The notes under the pieces were generated by a model, which was not told the DNA's origin, ran no database searches, and was given only the letters and a program-made list of their open reading frames with translations. Positions 1 through 8,590 of a stretch of DNA of 64,000 nucleotides are shown piece after piece; within the stretch, counting starts at the first letter, position 1, and every line of letters begins with the position of its first letter. The DNA is taken from positions 124,001 to 188,000 of the forward strand of contig NZ_FNJN01000007.1 in assembly GCF_900104345.1 (NCBI RefSeq). The letters are read 5' to 3'. The DNA is from Microbacterium testaceum StLB037 (lineage in GTDB: Bacteria; Actinomycetota; Actinomycetes; Actinomycetales; Microbacteriaceae). Made by a program: the position numbers and the translations under genes.

Positions 1-64
1 CGCGCCGCGGCCGTTGCGCGCCCCGAGGCTCGTCGAGTCCGTGCTCGCCGCCGCTTCCGTCTGA
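1..64 (+). CDS. C-terminal end of an unidentified protein (partial)
   Basis: The window opens inside a reading frame (phase starts at base 2) that ends with TGA at 62-64. Only about 20 residues are visible (ending LVESVLAAASV), too few to assign a family. The next gene starts at GTG 67, two bases after the stop, so the two are probably co-transcribed and translationally coupled. Confidence 0.45.
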   Translation, partial: APRPLRAPRLVESVLAAASV

Positions 65-66
65 GC

Positions 67-594
67 GTGACCACGGTGGGCCTTGCGGGCCTTGTTGCCG
101 CGCTGGTCGGCCTCGCGCAGGTCGTCACCGGGGGAGCGCCGGTGCTACTTTCTCTCGGGTCGGTCGTCGTCGTGGCATCCCTCGTCGTCCTCCGCCGCAT
201 CTCGGTCGTGGCCGCCCGCACGGCGCCTGTGTCCGTTACGACGTCGGTGGCGACGCGCACGGTCGCGACAGAAGTTCAGGACGTCGCCCTCGTGCCCGAG
301 CCGCGCCCCACGTGGACGCCTCGCGAGCTTCCGCGCCCGCTCGTCGCGTCGGCCGGGTCGCGTGCCGCCGCCGTGGTCGACGAGCAGATCGCCCGCGAGG
401 CGCTGCGCGCCGCCGCCCGCGAGGAGGCCGCGCGCGAGTTCGCCGCCGAGCAGGCTCCCACCCCGATCGAGACGGCTCGTCCGGCCGCTGTCGCCCCCGC
501 TCCGTCGCCGTATGCCGCGATGGGGTACGTCGACGAATCGGAGATCCAGGATCACGTTCAGCGGCTCCTGGCGCGTCGCGCGTCGGGGGAGTGA
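67..594 (+). CDS. small two-TM membrane protein, function unknown
   Basis: This is a 175-residue protein with two hydrophobic stretches near the N-terminus (about residues 5-20 and 25-42). A long Ala/Arg/Glu-rich, probably cytoplasmic tail follows and ends in a short amphipathic segment (DESEIQDHVQRLLARR). No catalytic motif is visible. The GTG start at 67 is chosen because it lies 2 nt after the stop of the preceding frame. The gene sits directly upstream of the tRNA-Ala gene. I do not recognise the family; the layout fits a membrane-anchored structural or regulatory protein, but that is inference. Confidence 0.6.
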   Translation: MTTVGLAGLVAALVGLAQVVTGGAPVLLSLGSVVVVASLVVLRRISVVAARTAPVSVTTSVATRTVATEVQDVALVPEPRPTWTPRELPRPLVASAGSRAAAVVDEQIAREALRAAAREEAAREFAAEQAPTPIETARPAAVAPAPSPYAAMGYVDESEIQDHVQRLLARRASGE

Positions 595-743
595 CGCCGG
601 CCCGTTCGCGGGTGCCGGGCTCGCTCCGTCGATCTCCCTCTCGACCGATGCTGTCAGCGGCATACGTTGCTCGTCGCGTGCTCGCCGGGGGCAGCGCGCG
701 TCGAGGTGGGCGCGGATGACGTGATAGTGTTTACGAGGTTTCC

Positions 744-819
744 GGGCCTGTGGCGCAGTTGGTAGCGCGCCTCGTTCGCATCGAGGAGGTCAGGGGTTCG
801 AATCCCCTCAGGTCCACCA
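744..819 (+). tRNA. tRNA-Ala (anticodon CGC)
   Basis: A full cloverleaf can be drawn. The acceptor stem GGGCCTG pairs with CAGGTCC and contains the G3-U70 wobble that identifies alanine tRNAs. The anticodon stem CCTCG/CGAGG encloses the loop TTCGCAT (anticodon CGC, reading GCG). The T-arm is AGGGG TTCGAAT CCCCT. The 3' CCA is encoded at 817-819. A strong terminator follows 11 nt later. Confidence 0.97.
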
Positions 820-830
820 GAACACCACAA

Positions 831-863
831 GAAGGCCTCCGCTCAGCGGGGGCCTTCTTCGTT
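831..863 (+). terminator. Rho-independent terminator of tRNA-Ala
   Basis: A 12-bp stem (GAAGGCCTCCGC with GCGGGGGCCTTC, one G-T pair) with a 3-nt loop at 831-857 is followed by a T-rich run. It lies immediately downstream of the tRNA. The stretch from 864 to 992 shows no gene or clear signal. Confidence 0.85.
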
Positions 864-992
864 TGTCGCCGGACTCTTCGGGGATGTGCGCACCTTCGCG
901 CTGTAGGCCTGCGCCCTCGGGCTTCTTCCGCACGGCGGTGAGGAGCACGGGCTCGGATGCCCTCGGCCCCTCGTCCGATGGACGTCTCCGAT

Positions 993-1649
993 TCAGTCGG
1001 CCTCCGCCGCGGCGCGTGCCCGGCGAGAGGCGACCGTCTTGCGGACGATCGCGATGATCACGGGTAGTACCGAGATGAGCACGATCACGATCATGAGGAC
1101 GTCGATGTTGTCGACGATGAACGGGATGCCGCCCAGAAGCAGACCGATGAGGGTCATGGCCACGACCCAGAGCGTGGCGCCCAGGGTGTTCCACACGAGG
1201 AACCGGCGATAGTGCATATGCGCGGTCCCGGCTGCCACCGGCACGTACGTCCGCACGATCGGCACGAAGCGTCCGAGCACGAGGGAGCCGCCGCCGTACC
1301 GGGTGAAGAAACGCTCGGCATCGTGCAGACGTTCGGGGCGCAGCACGCGCGCGTCTTCGCGGAAGAGGCGGCGTCCGAAGCGTCGACCGAGCCAGTATCC
1401 GACTTGATCGCCCAGGATCGCGGCGGGGATGCCGACCAGCAGCACCTGCCAGGGCTGGATGCCGAGAGGGCCGGCCAGCACCGCCGCGGTGACCAGCAGG
1501 GAGTCGCCGGGCAGGAACGGGAACAGCACGCCCGACTCGATGAAAATGAGCAGCGCGATGCCCCCGAGCACCCAGGGCCCGAAAGCGTGGAGGATCGACG
1601 CCGCGTCGGGCAGGATCCCGGTCGCCATGGCGACGGAGTGGATGGTCAC
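993..1649 (-). CDS. DedA family membrane protein
   Basis: This is a 218-residue integral membrane protein of the DedA/SNARE-associated (VTT) family. Several bacterial members act in undecaprenyl-phosphate or phospholipid recycling across the membrane. Family marks are the early acidic helix (IFIESGVLFPFLPGD), the GDQVGYWLGRRFG segment and the FVPIVRTYVPVAAG motif near residue 130. These are followed by C-terminal membrane helices and a basic tail. The GTG at 1649 is used; an internal ATG seven codons later is possible. The gene stands alone. The particular substrate cannot be read from sequence. Confidence 0.9.
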   Translation of the reverse strand: MTIHSVAMATGILPDAASILHAFGPWVLGGIALLIFIESGVLFPFLPGDSLLVTAAVLAGPLGIQPWQVLLVGIPAAILGDQVGYWLGRRFGRRLFREDARVLRPERLHDAERFFTRYGGGSLVLGRFVPIVRTYVPVAAGTAHMHYRRFLVWNTLGATLWVVAMTLIGLLLGGIPFIVDNIDVLMIVIVLISVLPVIIAIVRKTVASRRARAAAEAD

Positions 1650-1838
1650 GGCAGGTTCGCTCCCCGATTCGATCCGGCGCGCGTGGGTTCGCGGGCGCCG
1701 GGGCCCGGGGCGACGCTAACGCCCGCGCTCTAAGGAGTCGCCAAGAATCCAAGGATGAGCGGACGAAGCGCGGGTGAATGGCGGGCGGCGCGGCATCCGA
1801 AGCTTCCTCGAAACCGCGCCTGATGGCGCGGCCGGTGC

Positions 1839-2222
1839 CTACGACGCGGGCTCGGGAAGCCGCGCGCCCGCACGGATCTCCTGCAGGGCCCAGGAGTTGC
1901 CGTCGGGATCTGCGAAGAACGCGTAGCGCACCCCGCCGCCCGTGTCCTGCACCGGCGTCACCTCGAGGCCCTTCCCCGCGAGGTCCGCGCGAACGGTGTC
2001 CAGGTCTTCGACCACCAGGTGCATGTTCGACACCGGCGTCCCAGCCCCCATTCCGACGCCGAAAGCGATCGAACAGGCGGAGCCGGGCGGGGTGAGCTGA
2101 ACGACACGCATGCCGTTTCCGGGGGAGACATCGTGGTCGAGGACGAAGCCCATGACGTCGCGGTAGAACGAGATGCTCCGGTCGACGTCGGACACGGGCA
2201 GGGGGACCAGCTCGAGGCGCAT
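1839..2222 (-). CDS. VOC family protein (glyoxalase/dioxygenase fold)
   Basis: This 127-residue protein has a complete vicinal-oxygen-chelate domain. It begins with the beta strand RLELVPLPVSDVDRS and ends with the characteristic FADPDGNSWALQEI strand. Members bind a divalent metal and act as glyoxalases, fosfomycin-resistance proteins or dioxygenases, or bind ligands; none of these roles is evident here. The ATG at 2222 lies 2 nt after the stop of the upstream VOC gene, so this is the second gene of a two-gene operon. A short hairpin (CCGCGCC-TGAT-GGCGCGG, 1814-1831) lies just past the stop and may aid termination. Confidence 0.85.
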   Translation of the reverse strand: MRLELVPLPVSDVDRSISFYRDVMGFVLDHDVSPGNGMRVVQLTPPGSACSIAFGVGMGAGTPVSNMHLVVEDLDTVRADLAGKGLEVTPVQDTGGGVRYAFFADPDGNSWALQEIRAGARLPEPAS

Positions 2223-2224
2223 GC

Positions 2225-2665
2225 TCACGAGCTCACACTCCCGCTCTCGGCCCAGCCGCTGGGGGCGGCGATGTTGAACATCCAGGCCACGCCCCACGGG
2301 TCGGTCACCTCGCCGTAGAGGTCGCCCCACATCTGCTTCTCGAGCGGCTGCACGACCTCGGCGCCGCGCTCGACGAAGCGGTCGTAGAAGCCGCGCACGC
2401 GATCGAGCTCGTCGCTCATGAAGGCCGCGTGCACGCGGTTCGCGCCCCAGCCGCCTTCGGGCTCGCCGAAGGCGTCGGCGCCCATCACGGTGAAGCCGTC
2501 GGCGCGCAGCTCGGAGTGCATCACGCCGTCGGCGGGGGCATCGGCCATGCCGAAGTCGCCGAACGTGCTGATCTTGAGCTCTCCGCCGAAGACCGACTCG
2601 TAGAAGGTCATCGCCTCGCGGGCGGCTCCGGCGAACGAGATGTAGACGACGAGCGAGGTGGCCAT
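2225..2665 (-). CDS. VOC family protein, PhnB/YjdN-like
   Basis: This is a 146-residue single-domain VOC protein of the PhnB-like subgroup. The N-terminal VVYISFAGAAREAMTFYESVFGG and the C-terminal DPWGVAWMFNIA are typical, as is the central MHSELRADGFTVMGAD strand. It is not a phosphonate enzyme as the old name implies; most homologues are uncharacterised. The ATG at 2665 is preceded by a GGAAGGA Shine-Dalgarno sequence. The gene is co-transcribed with the downstream VOC gene at 1839-2222. Confidence 0.87.
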   Translation of the reverse strand: MATSLVVYISFAGAAREAMTFYESVFGGELKISTFGDFGMADAPADGVMHSELRADGFTVMGADAFGEPEGGWGANRVHAAFMSDELDRVRGFYDRFVERGAEVVQPLEKQMWGDLYGEVTDPWGVAWMFNIAAPSGWAESGSVSS

Positions 2666-2741
2666 GAGGCATCCTTCCGGCGGCGGGTGGTGGCCCTCAC
2701 CCTAGACCCGTGCGTGGCGATGGCGCCGGCCGCCGCCTGCC

Positions 2742-3341
2742 ATGCTCGAGACCATGAAGCCGTCTGCCACCGTCGTCGCCGGCGCTGTGTGCGCGGTGGT
2801 GGTCGTGGGACTGGCGGCGTTGACGGTGCCGGCCTTCGCGCCGCTGGGGACCGTCGCCTCAGTGGCCGCGGGCCTCACCGCGTCGCTGGAGTCGACTCCG
2901 AGCGATCCGTCGACGCCGTCGGCATCCGCAGCGCCGGTCGATCCCTACGGGCCTCCCGAGGGGTACGTCCACGTCGGGAACGGTACGTACATTCCCGGTG
3001 GCGGCTTCGGCGACTGCGCGGAATCCGCCTACATCCACATGGGCAGTCAGGACGGTCAGGCGCCCACCGCAAGCCTGTTCGGCAAGCTCGTCGACACGGG
3101 CGTGAGGGAGTTCGCGGCGGGGACCCCCGCGTTCGCCGATGACGGGCGGATCGCCACCTACACGGTCGCGCCGGGCGATGTCCCCACGGCGATCGGCGAC
3201 CGGTTCTGCATCTGGAACGGCATGTCCCTCACCACGCTCAACGGCATCCCGGGCAGCACCGCCATCCAACCCGGTCAGGTGCTGGTGCTGGATCCCGCGG
3301 CGGTCCCGGGGTTCGTCTTCGATTACCCCTACGCCCGGTGA
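2742..3341 (+). CDS. secreted or membrane-anchored protein with LysM-like C-terminus
   Basis: The 199-residue product begins with a signal-anchor-like hydrophobic segment (about residues 9-35) and then a Ser/Pro/Ala-rich linker (about 50-70). The C-terminal 45 residues (ATYTVAPGD ... AIQPGQVLVLDP) resemble a divergent LysM peptidoglycan-binding repeat. A pair of cysteines (GDCAES and RFCIWNG) could form a disulfide. ATG 2754 (MKPSATVV) is an alternative start; neither has a clear ribosome site. A cell-wall binding role is inferred from the LysM resemblance. Confidence 0.65.
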   Translation: MLETMKPSATVVAGAVCAVVVVGLAALTVPAFAPLGTVASVAAGLTASLESTPSDPSTPSASAAPVDPYGPPEGYVHVGNGTYIPGGGFGDCAESAYIHMGSQDGQAPTASLFGKLVDTGVREFAAGTPAFADDGRIATYTVAPGDVPTAIGDRFCIWNGMSLTTLNGIPGSTAIQPGQVLVLDPAAVPGFVFDYPYAR

Positions 3342-3375
3342 TCGCCCGCCGGGACCGGCACGTGGCATCCGGTCG

Positions 3376-4962
3376 TCAGGCGCCCTGGAACGCCCGCAGC
3401 TGAGCGAGCAACGTCGGGGCTCCCGCATCGAAACGCTTGCCGCCGATGAACACGCCGCCCGCGAAGACGATCGCGCCCCAGAGCAGTCCGATCGCGAGCG
3501 AGACCCATCCGGCGCCCGTCACTCCGAAGAAGACGGCCATCACGGCGGGGATCACGGCGGGCAGCGCCAGCACGGCGACGAGAGCCCAGCACAGGAAGAA
3601 CGCCAGGAACATCGTGAACGTCGACCCGGGCACGCGCTTGAAGGGCGAGTCGCCGGGGGCGGGCGTGGGAACGACGAGCAGGGCCGAGCTCACGGCACTG
3701 ACACCGAGGCCGACCAGCGTGAGGCCCATCGAGCCGCCGATGACCGCGGGGAGCAGCTCCCACTTGCCGACGATCCCCAGCGTCACGACATCGGCGAGTA
3801 GCACGAGCGGGATGCTCACGGTCGCCGATCCGAGCATGCGCCCGAGACGGTCGGCGCGCCCGCGGATACCGGTCTGCATCACCGTGGCGAAGGCGGTGCC
3901 GTCGTACGACACGTCGGTGTACGCCAGGATGCCGGCGAAGAATCCGACCAGCAGGCCCGAGGCCGCGAAGAACGGCCCGTCGAGATCGCCGCGTGAGTAG
4001 ACGAGAACGAGGACGGGGGCGAACGGGATCAGCAGCAACTGCCGCAGATACCGAAAGTCCCGCGTCCACGACGTGAGTGAGCGCGCCCAGGTCGCCCCGA
4101 CGGGACTCGAGGGCATGATGCCGAACCACCCCAGCGATCCGGACCGGCGACGCGTGGCCACGCGTGCCGGAGGACCGACGAGGGATGCCGCCAGGCTCCG
4201 CCGCCAGAGCACCCACAGCAGCGCGAGGGTGGCGGCCGCGATGACGAGCTTGAGGAGCCCCGTGATCCACGCCCCCGCGGCGAGGTCGCCCGGAACGGCC
4301 CACGCCGCGGCGACCGGGGTCCACGACAGCGCCGAGACGACGGTTTGCAGCTGCGCCCCCTGCTCGCTCGCCGAGAACAGCAGGTTCGTGACCCCGATGA
4401 AGAGCGGACTCGCGAAGATGACGAGGGCAAACCCGACCAGACCCACGACCTCGCGCGTGCGGCGGCCCCCGCCGATGCCCGCGGCGAGAGCGGCCACCGC
4501 GCGCGACGCGACGACGCAGATCACCACGCCGAGGGGGACGCACACGACGGCGGCCACGGCCGCGGCCGGGTAGCGGGCCCAGACGAGGAACACGGCGAGG
4601 GATCCGATCGCGGTGGTGATCCCGGGCACGCCCGTGAGCCCACCCGCGGTGATCGCGACCATCATCTGCCGGGTCGTCATCGGGAACGGTGCGAGCTTCG
4701 CGGGATCGAGGGTGGTGTCGAGCCCCGCGGCGAAGATCGGTCCCACCACCCACCCGAGGGTCAGCACCGCGCCCGCCAAGGTGATGACGGCACGCGCGAT
4801 GTCGAGGTCGAGCGTTCCGACGAAGAAGAGGCCGACGCCCGCGAGGAACAGCATCCAGACCGCACCGATGACGCCGAAGATGAAGCCGACCAACTGCATG
4901 GGGCTCCGCGACAGGGTGTTGCCCAGCACGCGGAACCGGATCTTCAGGACTGTCGCAACCAC
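3376..4962 (-). CDS. ABC exporter membrane subunit (ABC-2-like)
   Basis: This is a 528-residue, very hydrophobic protein with about 12 predicted membrane helices. It is the permease partner of the ATPase encoded just upstream (4944-5774). The substrate is unknown. The frame is open further upstream, but I place the start at GTG 4962 (VVATVLKIRFRVL) because GGAGGGG stands 5 nt before it and because it gives a 19-nt overlap with the ATPase gene, as expected for coupled ABC subunits. No periplasmic binding protein is nearby, which supports export rather than import. Confidence 0.82.
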   Translation of the reverse strand: MVATVLKIRFRVLGNTLSRSPMQLVGFIFGVIGAVWMLFLAGVGLFFVGTLDLDIARAVITLAGAVLTLGWVVGPIFAAGLDTTLDPAKLAPFPMTTRQMMVAITAGGLTGVPGITTAIGSLAVFLVWARYPAAAVAAVVCVPLGVVICVVASRAVAALAAGIGGGRRTREVVGLVGFALVIFASPLFIGVTNLLFSASEQGAQLQTVVSALSWTPVAAAWAVPGDLAAGAWITGLLKLVIAAATLALLWVLWRRSLAASLVGPPARVATRRRSGSLGWFGIMPSSPVGATWARSLTSWTRDFRYLRQLLLIPFAPVLVLVYSRGDLDGPFFAASGLLVGFFAGILAYTDVSYDGTAFATVMQTGIRGRADRLGRMLGSATVSIPLVLLADVVTLGIVGKWELLPAVIGGSMGLTLVGLGVSAVSSALLVVPTPAPGDSPFKRVPGSTFTMFLAFFLCWALVAVLALPAVIPAVMAVFFGVTGAGWVSLAIGLLWGAIVFAGGVFIGGKRFDAGAPTLLAQLRAFQGA

Positions 4963-5774
4963 TGCGGCCCCTCCGCGTGGTGGCGCCCGCCGACCAGCTC
5001 GACGAAGCGGTCCTGAAGGGTGTGTCCACCGCGGACCTCGTCGACGGTCCCGGATGCCAGCAATCGGCCCTGCGCGATGATGGCGACGTGGTCGCACATG
5101 CGTTGCACGAGGTCCATCGAGTGGCTCGAGACGATGACCGTGCCGCCCGAGGCGGTGTAGCCGCGCAGGATGTCTTCGATGTTGGCCGCCGACACGGGGT
5201 CGACGGACTCGAAGGGTTCGTCGAGGACGAGCAGGCGGGGGGCGTGCACGAGAGCACAGGCGAGGGCGACCTTCTTGGTCATGCCCGCGGAATAGTCGAC
5301 GACGGGCGTGCCCGCGGCCTCGGTGAGGTCCATGATCTGCAGCAGGTCGGCCGTGCGGGCACCGACCTCCTCGCGCGTGAGGCCGAACATCATGCCGGTG
5401 TAGGTGACGAGTTGCTCGCCGGTCAGCCGGTCGAACAGACGCACGCCGTCGGCGAGATTGCCGATGAGCTTCTTCGCCTCGACCGGGTGGGTCCAGACGT
5501 CGACTCCGTGGATGCCGACCGTGCCGGCATCCGGCCTCAGGAGTCCCGTCGCCATCGACAGCGTGGTGGTTTTGCCCGCGCCGTTGGGGCCGACCAGGCC
5601 GTAGAACGACCCGGTCGGAACGACGAGGTCGAGGCCTTCGACCGCGACCTTCTGACCGAAGCGTTTGGCGAGACCGGTCACCTGCATCGCCGGGCGGGAG
5701 TCGGTCGAGGCGCGGGGCGCGACCGCCTCGGGCAGGGCGGACGGCGGGGGGACGTCACGAGGGATGTCGGTCAC
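4944..5774 (-). CDS. ABC transporter ATPase subunit
   Basis: This is a 276-residue single ABC domain preceded by a roughly 28-residue Pro/Ala-rich extension. Visible motifs are Walker A GPNGAGKTT (about 62-70), a signature loop reading YSAGMTKK instead of LSGGQ, Walker B LLVLDEPFES and the switch histidine in IVSSHS. The architecture matches ABC-2/CcmA-type exporters. Translation appears leaderless: the -10-like TAGGTT lies 6 nt before GTG 5774. It forms an operon with the downstream permease. Confidence 0.92.
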   Translation of the reverse strand: MTDIPRDVPPPSALPEAVAPRASTDSRPAMQVTGLAKRFGQKVAVEGLDLVVPTGSFYGLVGPNGAGKTTTLSMATGLLRPDAGTVGIHGVDVWTHPVEAKKLIGNLADGVRLFDRLTGEQLVTYTGMMFGLTREEVGARTADLLQIMDLTEAAGTPVVDYSAGMTKKVALACALVHAPRLLVLDEPFESVDPVSAANIEDILRGYTASGGTVIVSSHSMDLVQRMCDHVAIIAQGRLLASGTVDEVRGGHTLQDRFVELVGGRHHAEGPQWLRQS

Positions 5775-5903
5775 TCCTCGAACCTATCGGCGGGCAGCGG
5801 GGCATTCCCAGCCCCGCTGCGCAACTCTGCGTTCTCAGTACCGGATGGCGTCGATGACCTCGACCCGAACGGCGACGAGAGCGATGTTCATCCGCCCCGG
5901 AGC

Positions 5904-5943
5904 GCCACGCCCCCGAGCGTCCTGAGAACGACGGGGGCGTGGC
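5904..5943 (-). terminator. inverted repeat after the amino-acid permease gene
   Basis: A perfect 12-bp inverted repeat (GCCACGCCCCCG / CGGGGGCGTGGC, 16-nt loop) lies 19 bp beyond the stop of the permease gene on its transcribed strand and before the ABC exporter operon. No U-run follows, so termination is only inferred. The rest of 5775-5961 shows nothing else. Confidence 0.5.
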
Positions 5944-5961
5944 ATCCGGTGTCCTATCGGG

Positions 5962-7470
5962 TCACTCCTTCGGAGGCGAGACGACGTTCGGCTTGGTCGG
6001 GTCGAGGGGCGCTCCGGTCCCGACACGGGCGTGGCTGCGGGAGTACGCGAAGTAGATCGCGAAGCCCAGGGCCAACCAGATGAGGAACCGCAACCACGTC
6101 TCGACCGACAGGTTGAGCATGAGGTAGGTGCAGATGGCGGCCGAGAGGATCGGCAGGACCGGGCTCCACGGCACGCGGAATCCGCGCTTGAGGTCGGGGC
6201 GCTTGCGGCGCAGCACGATCACGCCGATCGAGACGAGCACGAACGCCGACAGGGTGCCGATGTTGACCATCTCTTCGAGGATGCCGACGGGCGTCAGGCC
6301 CGCGACGAGGGCGACGATCACGGTCACCACGATCGAGATGACCCACGGGGTGCGGAAACGCGGGTGCACCTTGGCGAGAGCGCCGGGGAGCAGCCGGTCG
6401 CGCGACATCGCGAAGATGATGCGCGTCGCGCCGATGAGCAGCGTCAGCACCACGGTGGTCAGACCCGCCACGGCGCCGGCGGCGATGACCGTCGCCATCC
6501 ACGTCTGGCCACGCGACGCGAACGCCTCGGCGAGGGCGGCCTTCGGGTTCAGCTCGTCGAAGGGCACCATGCCGGTCACGACCACGGCGACGGCGCAGTA
6601 GAGGATCGTGCAGATGACGAGCGAGGCGATGATGCCGATCGGCAGGTCGCGCTGCGGGTTCTTGGTCTCTTCGGCCGTCGTCGCCACGACATCGAAACCG
6701 ATGTAGGCGAAGAACACCAGGGCCGCACCGGCGAGGATGCCCCCGACGCCGAACGTCGCCGGCTCGAGGCCCGAGAGGAACTGCAACAGCGGCTGGGTGA
6801 GGCCGGAGGCCGACTCGGTGGGGACCGACGGCGGGACGAAGGGGGTGTAGTTGGCCGGATTGATGAAGAGGATGCCGGCCACGATGACGAACAGCACGAT
6901 GAAGAGCTTCACGGCCACCAGCACGAGGTTGACCCGGAGGGACTCCTTGATGCCGACCGTCATGAGGCCGCCGAGGACCAGGACGAGAAGGATCGCGGGC
7001 ACGTCGACGACACCGCCGGAACTCACCGCCTCGGGCAGGACGATGCCGAGTTGCTGAAGGAAGGTGCTGAGGTAGGCGCTCCACCCCTGGGCCACGACGC
7101 TCGCGCCGAGGAACATCTCGAGGATGAGATCCCACCCGATGATCCACGCGAAGAGTTCGCCGAGCGAGGCGTACGAGAAGGTGTACGCCGATCCCGAAAC
7201 GGGGACGGTGGAGGCGAATTCGGCGTAGCACATGGCCGCGAGACCGCACGCGATCGCGGCGATGATGAAGCTGATCACGACAGCCGGGCCGGCGACCTCG
7301 TTGGCGGCGCGACCGGTCAGGGTGAAGATGCCCGCGCCGATCACGACGCCGACACCGAAGACGGTCAGGTCGACGGCGCTGAGGGACTTCTTGAGCCGGA
7401 ACTCCGGCTCATCGGTGTCGGCGATGGATTGCTCCACCGACTTGGTTCGGAAAAGACTCACGCGACGCAT
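5962..7470 (-). CDS. APC superfamily amino-acid permease (cationic amino-acid transporter-like)
   Basis: This 502-residue, about 12-14-helix transporter matches the CAT/YhdG-like amino acid-polyamine-organocation family. It begins with RLKKSLSAVDLTVFGVG and has the TM1 glycine motif VVIGAGIFTLTG near residue 45. FAYIGFDVVATTAEE lies in the TM6-7 region and a cytoplasmic RRKRPDLKRGFRVPW loop is typical of the group. It probably moves basic or neutral amino acids by proton symport; the substrate is not readable. ATG 7470 is used; GTG five codons on (SLFRTK) is an alternative. Confidence 0.9.
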   Translation of the reverse strand: MRRVSLFRTKSVEQSIADTDEPEFRLKKSLSAVDLTVFGVGVVIGAGIFTLTGRAANEVAGPAVVISFIIAAIACGLAAMCYAEFASTVPVSGSAYTFSYASLGELFAWIIGWDLILEMFLGASVVAQGWSAYLSTFLQQLGIVLPEAVSSGGVVDVPAILLVLVLGGLMTVGIKESLRVNLVLVAVKLFIVLFVIVAGILFINPANYTPFVPPSVPTESASGLTQPLLQFLSGLEPATFGVGGILAGAALVFFAYIGFDVVATTAEETKNPQRDLPIGIIASLVICTILYCAVAVVVTGMVPFDELNPKAALAEAFASRGQTWMATVIAAGAVAGLTTVVLTLLIGATRIIFAMSRDRLLPGALAKVHPRFRTPWVISIVVTVIVALVAGLTPVGILEEMVNIGTLSAFVLVSIGVIVLRRKRPDLKRGFRVPWSPVLPILSAAICTYLMLNLSVETWLRFLIWLALGFAIYFAYSRSHARVGTGAPLDPTKPNVVSPPKE

Positions 7471-7631
7471 CCTCTGTCTCGAGCGATGTCCAGGGAGCGA
7501 ACACCACCCAGGGAGGATAGTCCCCCGACGGGCGCGGTGCCTATCTTCGGGGAGGGCTCGACAGTCGCGCCTTTATCAGAGATGACTAATGCGGGAAATT
7601 CATTGAATGCGGGTGTAAGCTTTTTCGTATT

Positions 7632-7979
7632 ATGGCTATGAAGCACATCACGCACCTCGTCGACGACCTCGACGGCTCTGTTCTCGAAGACGGCCAGGGA
7701 AAGCAGATCACCTTCTCCGTCGAAGGTCGCGCTTACGAGATCGACCTCTCCGACCGCAATGCGGACAAGTTCTATTCGGCGATCGCCCCGTTCGTGGATG
7801 CCGCTCGTTCGGTGTCCCGTGGCAATTCGTCCGCGCGCCGCCCCCGTGCTGCTCGCCGCTCGAACGACGTCGATCTCGGTGCCGTTCGGGAATGGGCGCG
7901 CGCGAACGGACACACCGTGAGCGATCGCGGTCGCGTTCCCGCGACGATTCTCGACGCGTACGCCGAGGCGAATTCCTGA
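7632..7979 (+). CDS. lsr2: Lsr2 nucleoid-associated protein (first copy)
   Basis: This is a 115-residue Lsr2, the actinobacterial H-NS analogue that bridges DNA and silences AT-rich genes. The N-terminal oligomerisation domain ([13 protein letters not shown] ... [19 protein letters not shown]) and the C-terminal DNA-binding helix pair ([19 protein letters not shown], with the AT-groove RGR) are intact. They are joined by a basic Ser/Arg linker. The region before the gene is clearly AT-richer than its surroundings; a TAAGCT -10-like hexamer lies 10 nt before ATG 7632. The second ATG (7638) is an alternative start. A paralogue follows at 8189. Confidence 0.95.
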   Translation: MAMKHITHLVDDLDGSVLEDGQGKQITFSVEGRAYEIDLSDRNADKFYSAIAPFVDAARSVSRGNSSARRPRAARRSNDVDLGAVREWARANGHTVSDRGRVPATILDAYAEANS

Positions 7980-7994
7980 ACCTCGCTTGTTCTC

Positions 7995-8027
7995 CTCTCG
8001 GCCGGGCGTGAATGCGACGGCCGAGAG
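7995..8027 (+). terminator. stem-loop between the two lsr2 genes
   Basis: A perfect 10-bp stem (CTCTCGGCCG / CGGCCGAGAG) with a 13-nt loop lies 16 nt after the first lsr2 stop. It has no U-run. It suggests the two paralogues are separate transcription units. Confidence 0.5.
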
Positions 8028-8176
8028 CATGACGATGTTCGCCCCCGCAGCTTGTCGCGTGCTGCGTCACCCGCGTGGAATCGCGGACGCGCCGCGCAGG
8101 GCGGGGGTCGGTGAAAGCGGACGAGTCGGCGGGTGAATTCCCAAACCGCAGCCCGGAATGCGCCTCGTCGGCGGCT

Positions 8177-8191
8177 TATGGTCGCGACATG
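8177..8191 (+). promoter_or_regulatory. leaderless promoter of the second lsr2
   Basis: The hexamer TATGGT (8177-8182) is followed by 6 nt and then ATG 8189, the spacing expected if transcription begins at the start codon. No Shine-Dalgarno sequence precedes the ATG. This fixes the start against a longer open frame that extends upstream. Confidence 0.6.
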
Positions 8192-8527
8192 GCGAAAAAG
8201 CACATCATGCAGACGATCGACGACCTCGACGGTTCGGTCATCGAAGACAGAACGACTGTGACCTTCTCTCTGGAAGGGCGTTCCTATGAAATCGATCAGT
8301 CTTCTGACAATGCACACAAACTGCGCGACGCCTTTCGGCCGTACATGACGGCCGCGCGCCCGGTCGGTTCTTCTCCGTCTCCTCCGCGACGCACCCCGCG
8401 CGGGCGGGCCATTCCGACCCGCGATGTGATCGACGTGCGTTCCTGGACACAGAAGAACGGTTTCTCGATCACTGATCGCGGACGCATTTCCGCCACTGTC
8501 CTCGCGGCATCCGACGCCGCGCATTAA
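8189..8527 (+). CDS. lsr2: Lsr2 nucleoid-associated protein (second copy)
   Basis: This 112-residue Lsr2 paralogue lies 209 bp after the first. The dimerisation part (HIMQTIDDLDGSV ... LEGRSYEIDQSSDNAHKLRDAF) and the DNA-binding part (VRSWTQKNGFSITDRGRIS) are both complete. The linker (PSPPRRTPRGRAIP) contains a second Arg-Gly-Arg. The two copies differ most in the linker and in the helix of the DNA-binding domain. Both could hetero-oligomerise or silence different targets. The start at 8189 rests on the leaderless promoter; the frame is open upstream but without family similarity. Confidence 0.94.
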   Translation: MAKKHIMQTIDDLDGSVIEDRTTVTFSLEGRSYEIDQSSDNAHKLRDAFRPYMTAARPVGSSPSPPRRTPRGRAIPTRDVIDVRSWTQKNGFSITDRGRISATVLAASDAAH

Positions 8528-8539
8528 ACCCCCGAACGC

Positions 8540-8584
8540 GAAGAACCGGATGCCCCGTCGAGGCGGCATCCGGTTCTTCTTTTC
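8540..8584 (+). terminator. Rho-independent terminator after lsr2
   Basis: A perfect 15-bp stem (GAAGAACCGGATGCC pairing with 8565-8579) and a 10-nt loop are followed by a T-rich tract (TTCTTTTCTT). It lies between two convergent genes. The arms carry the GGATGCC/GGCATCC heptamer. Confidence 0.88.
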
Positions 8585-8590
8585 TTCCGG

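Noticed and set aside
744..819. tRNA-Ala as an integration site for a mobile element
   Set aside because: No repeat of its 3' end, integrase or phage gene follows; the next gene is an ordinary dedA.
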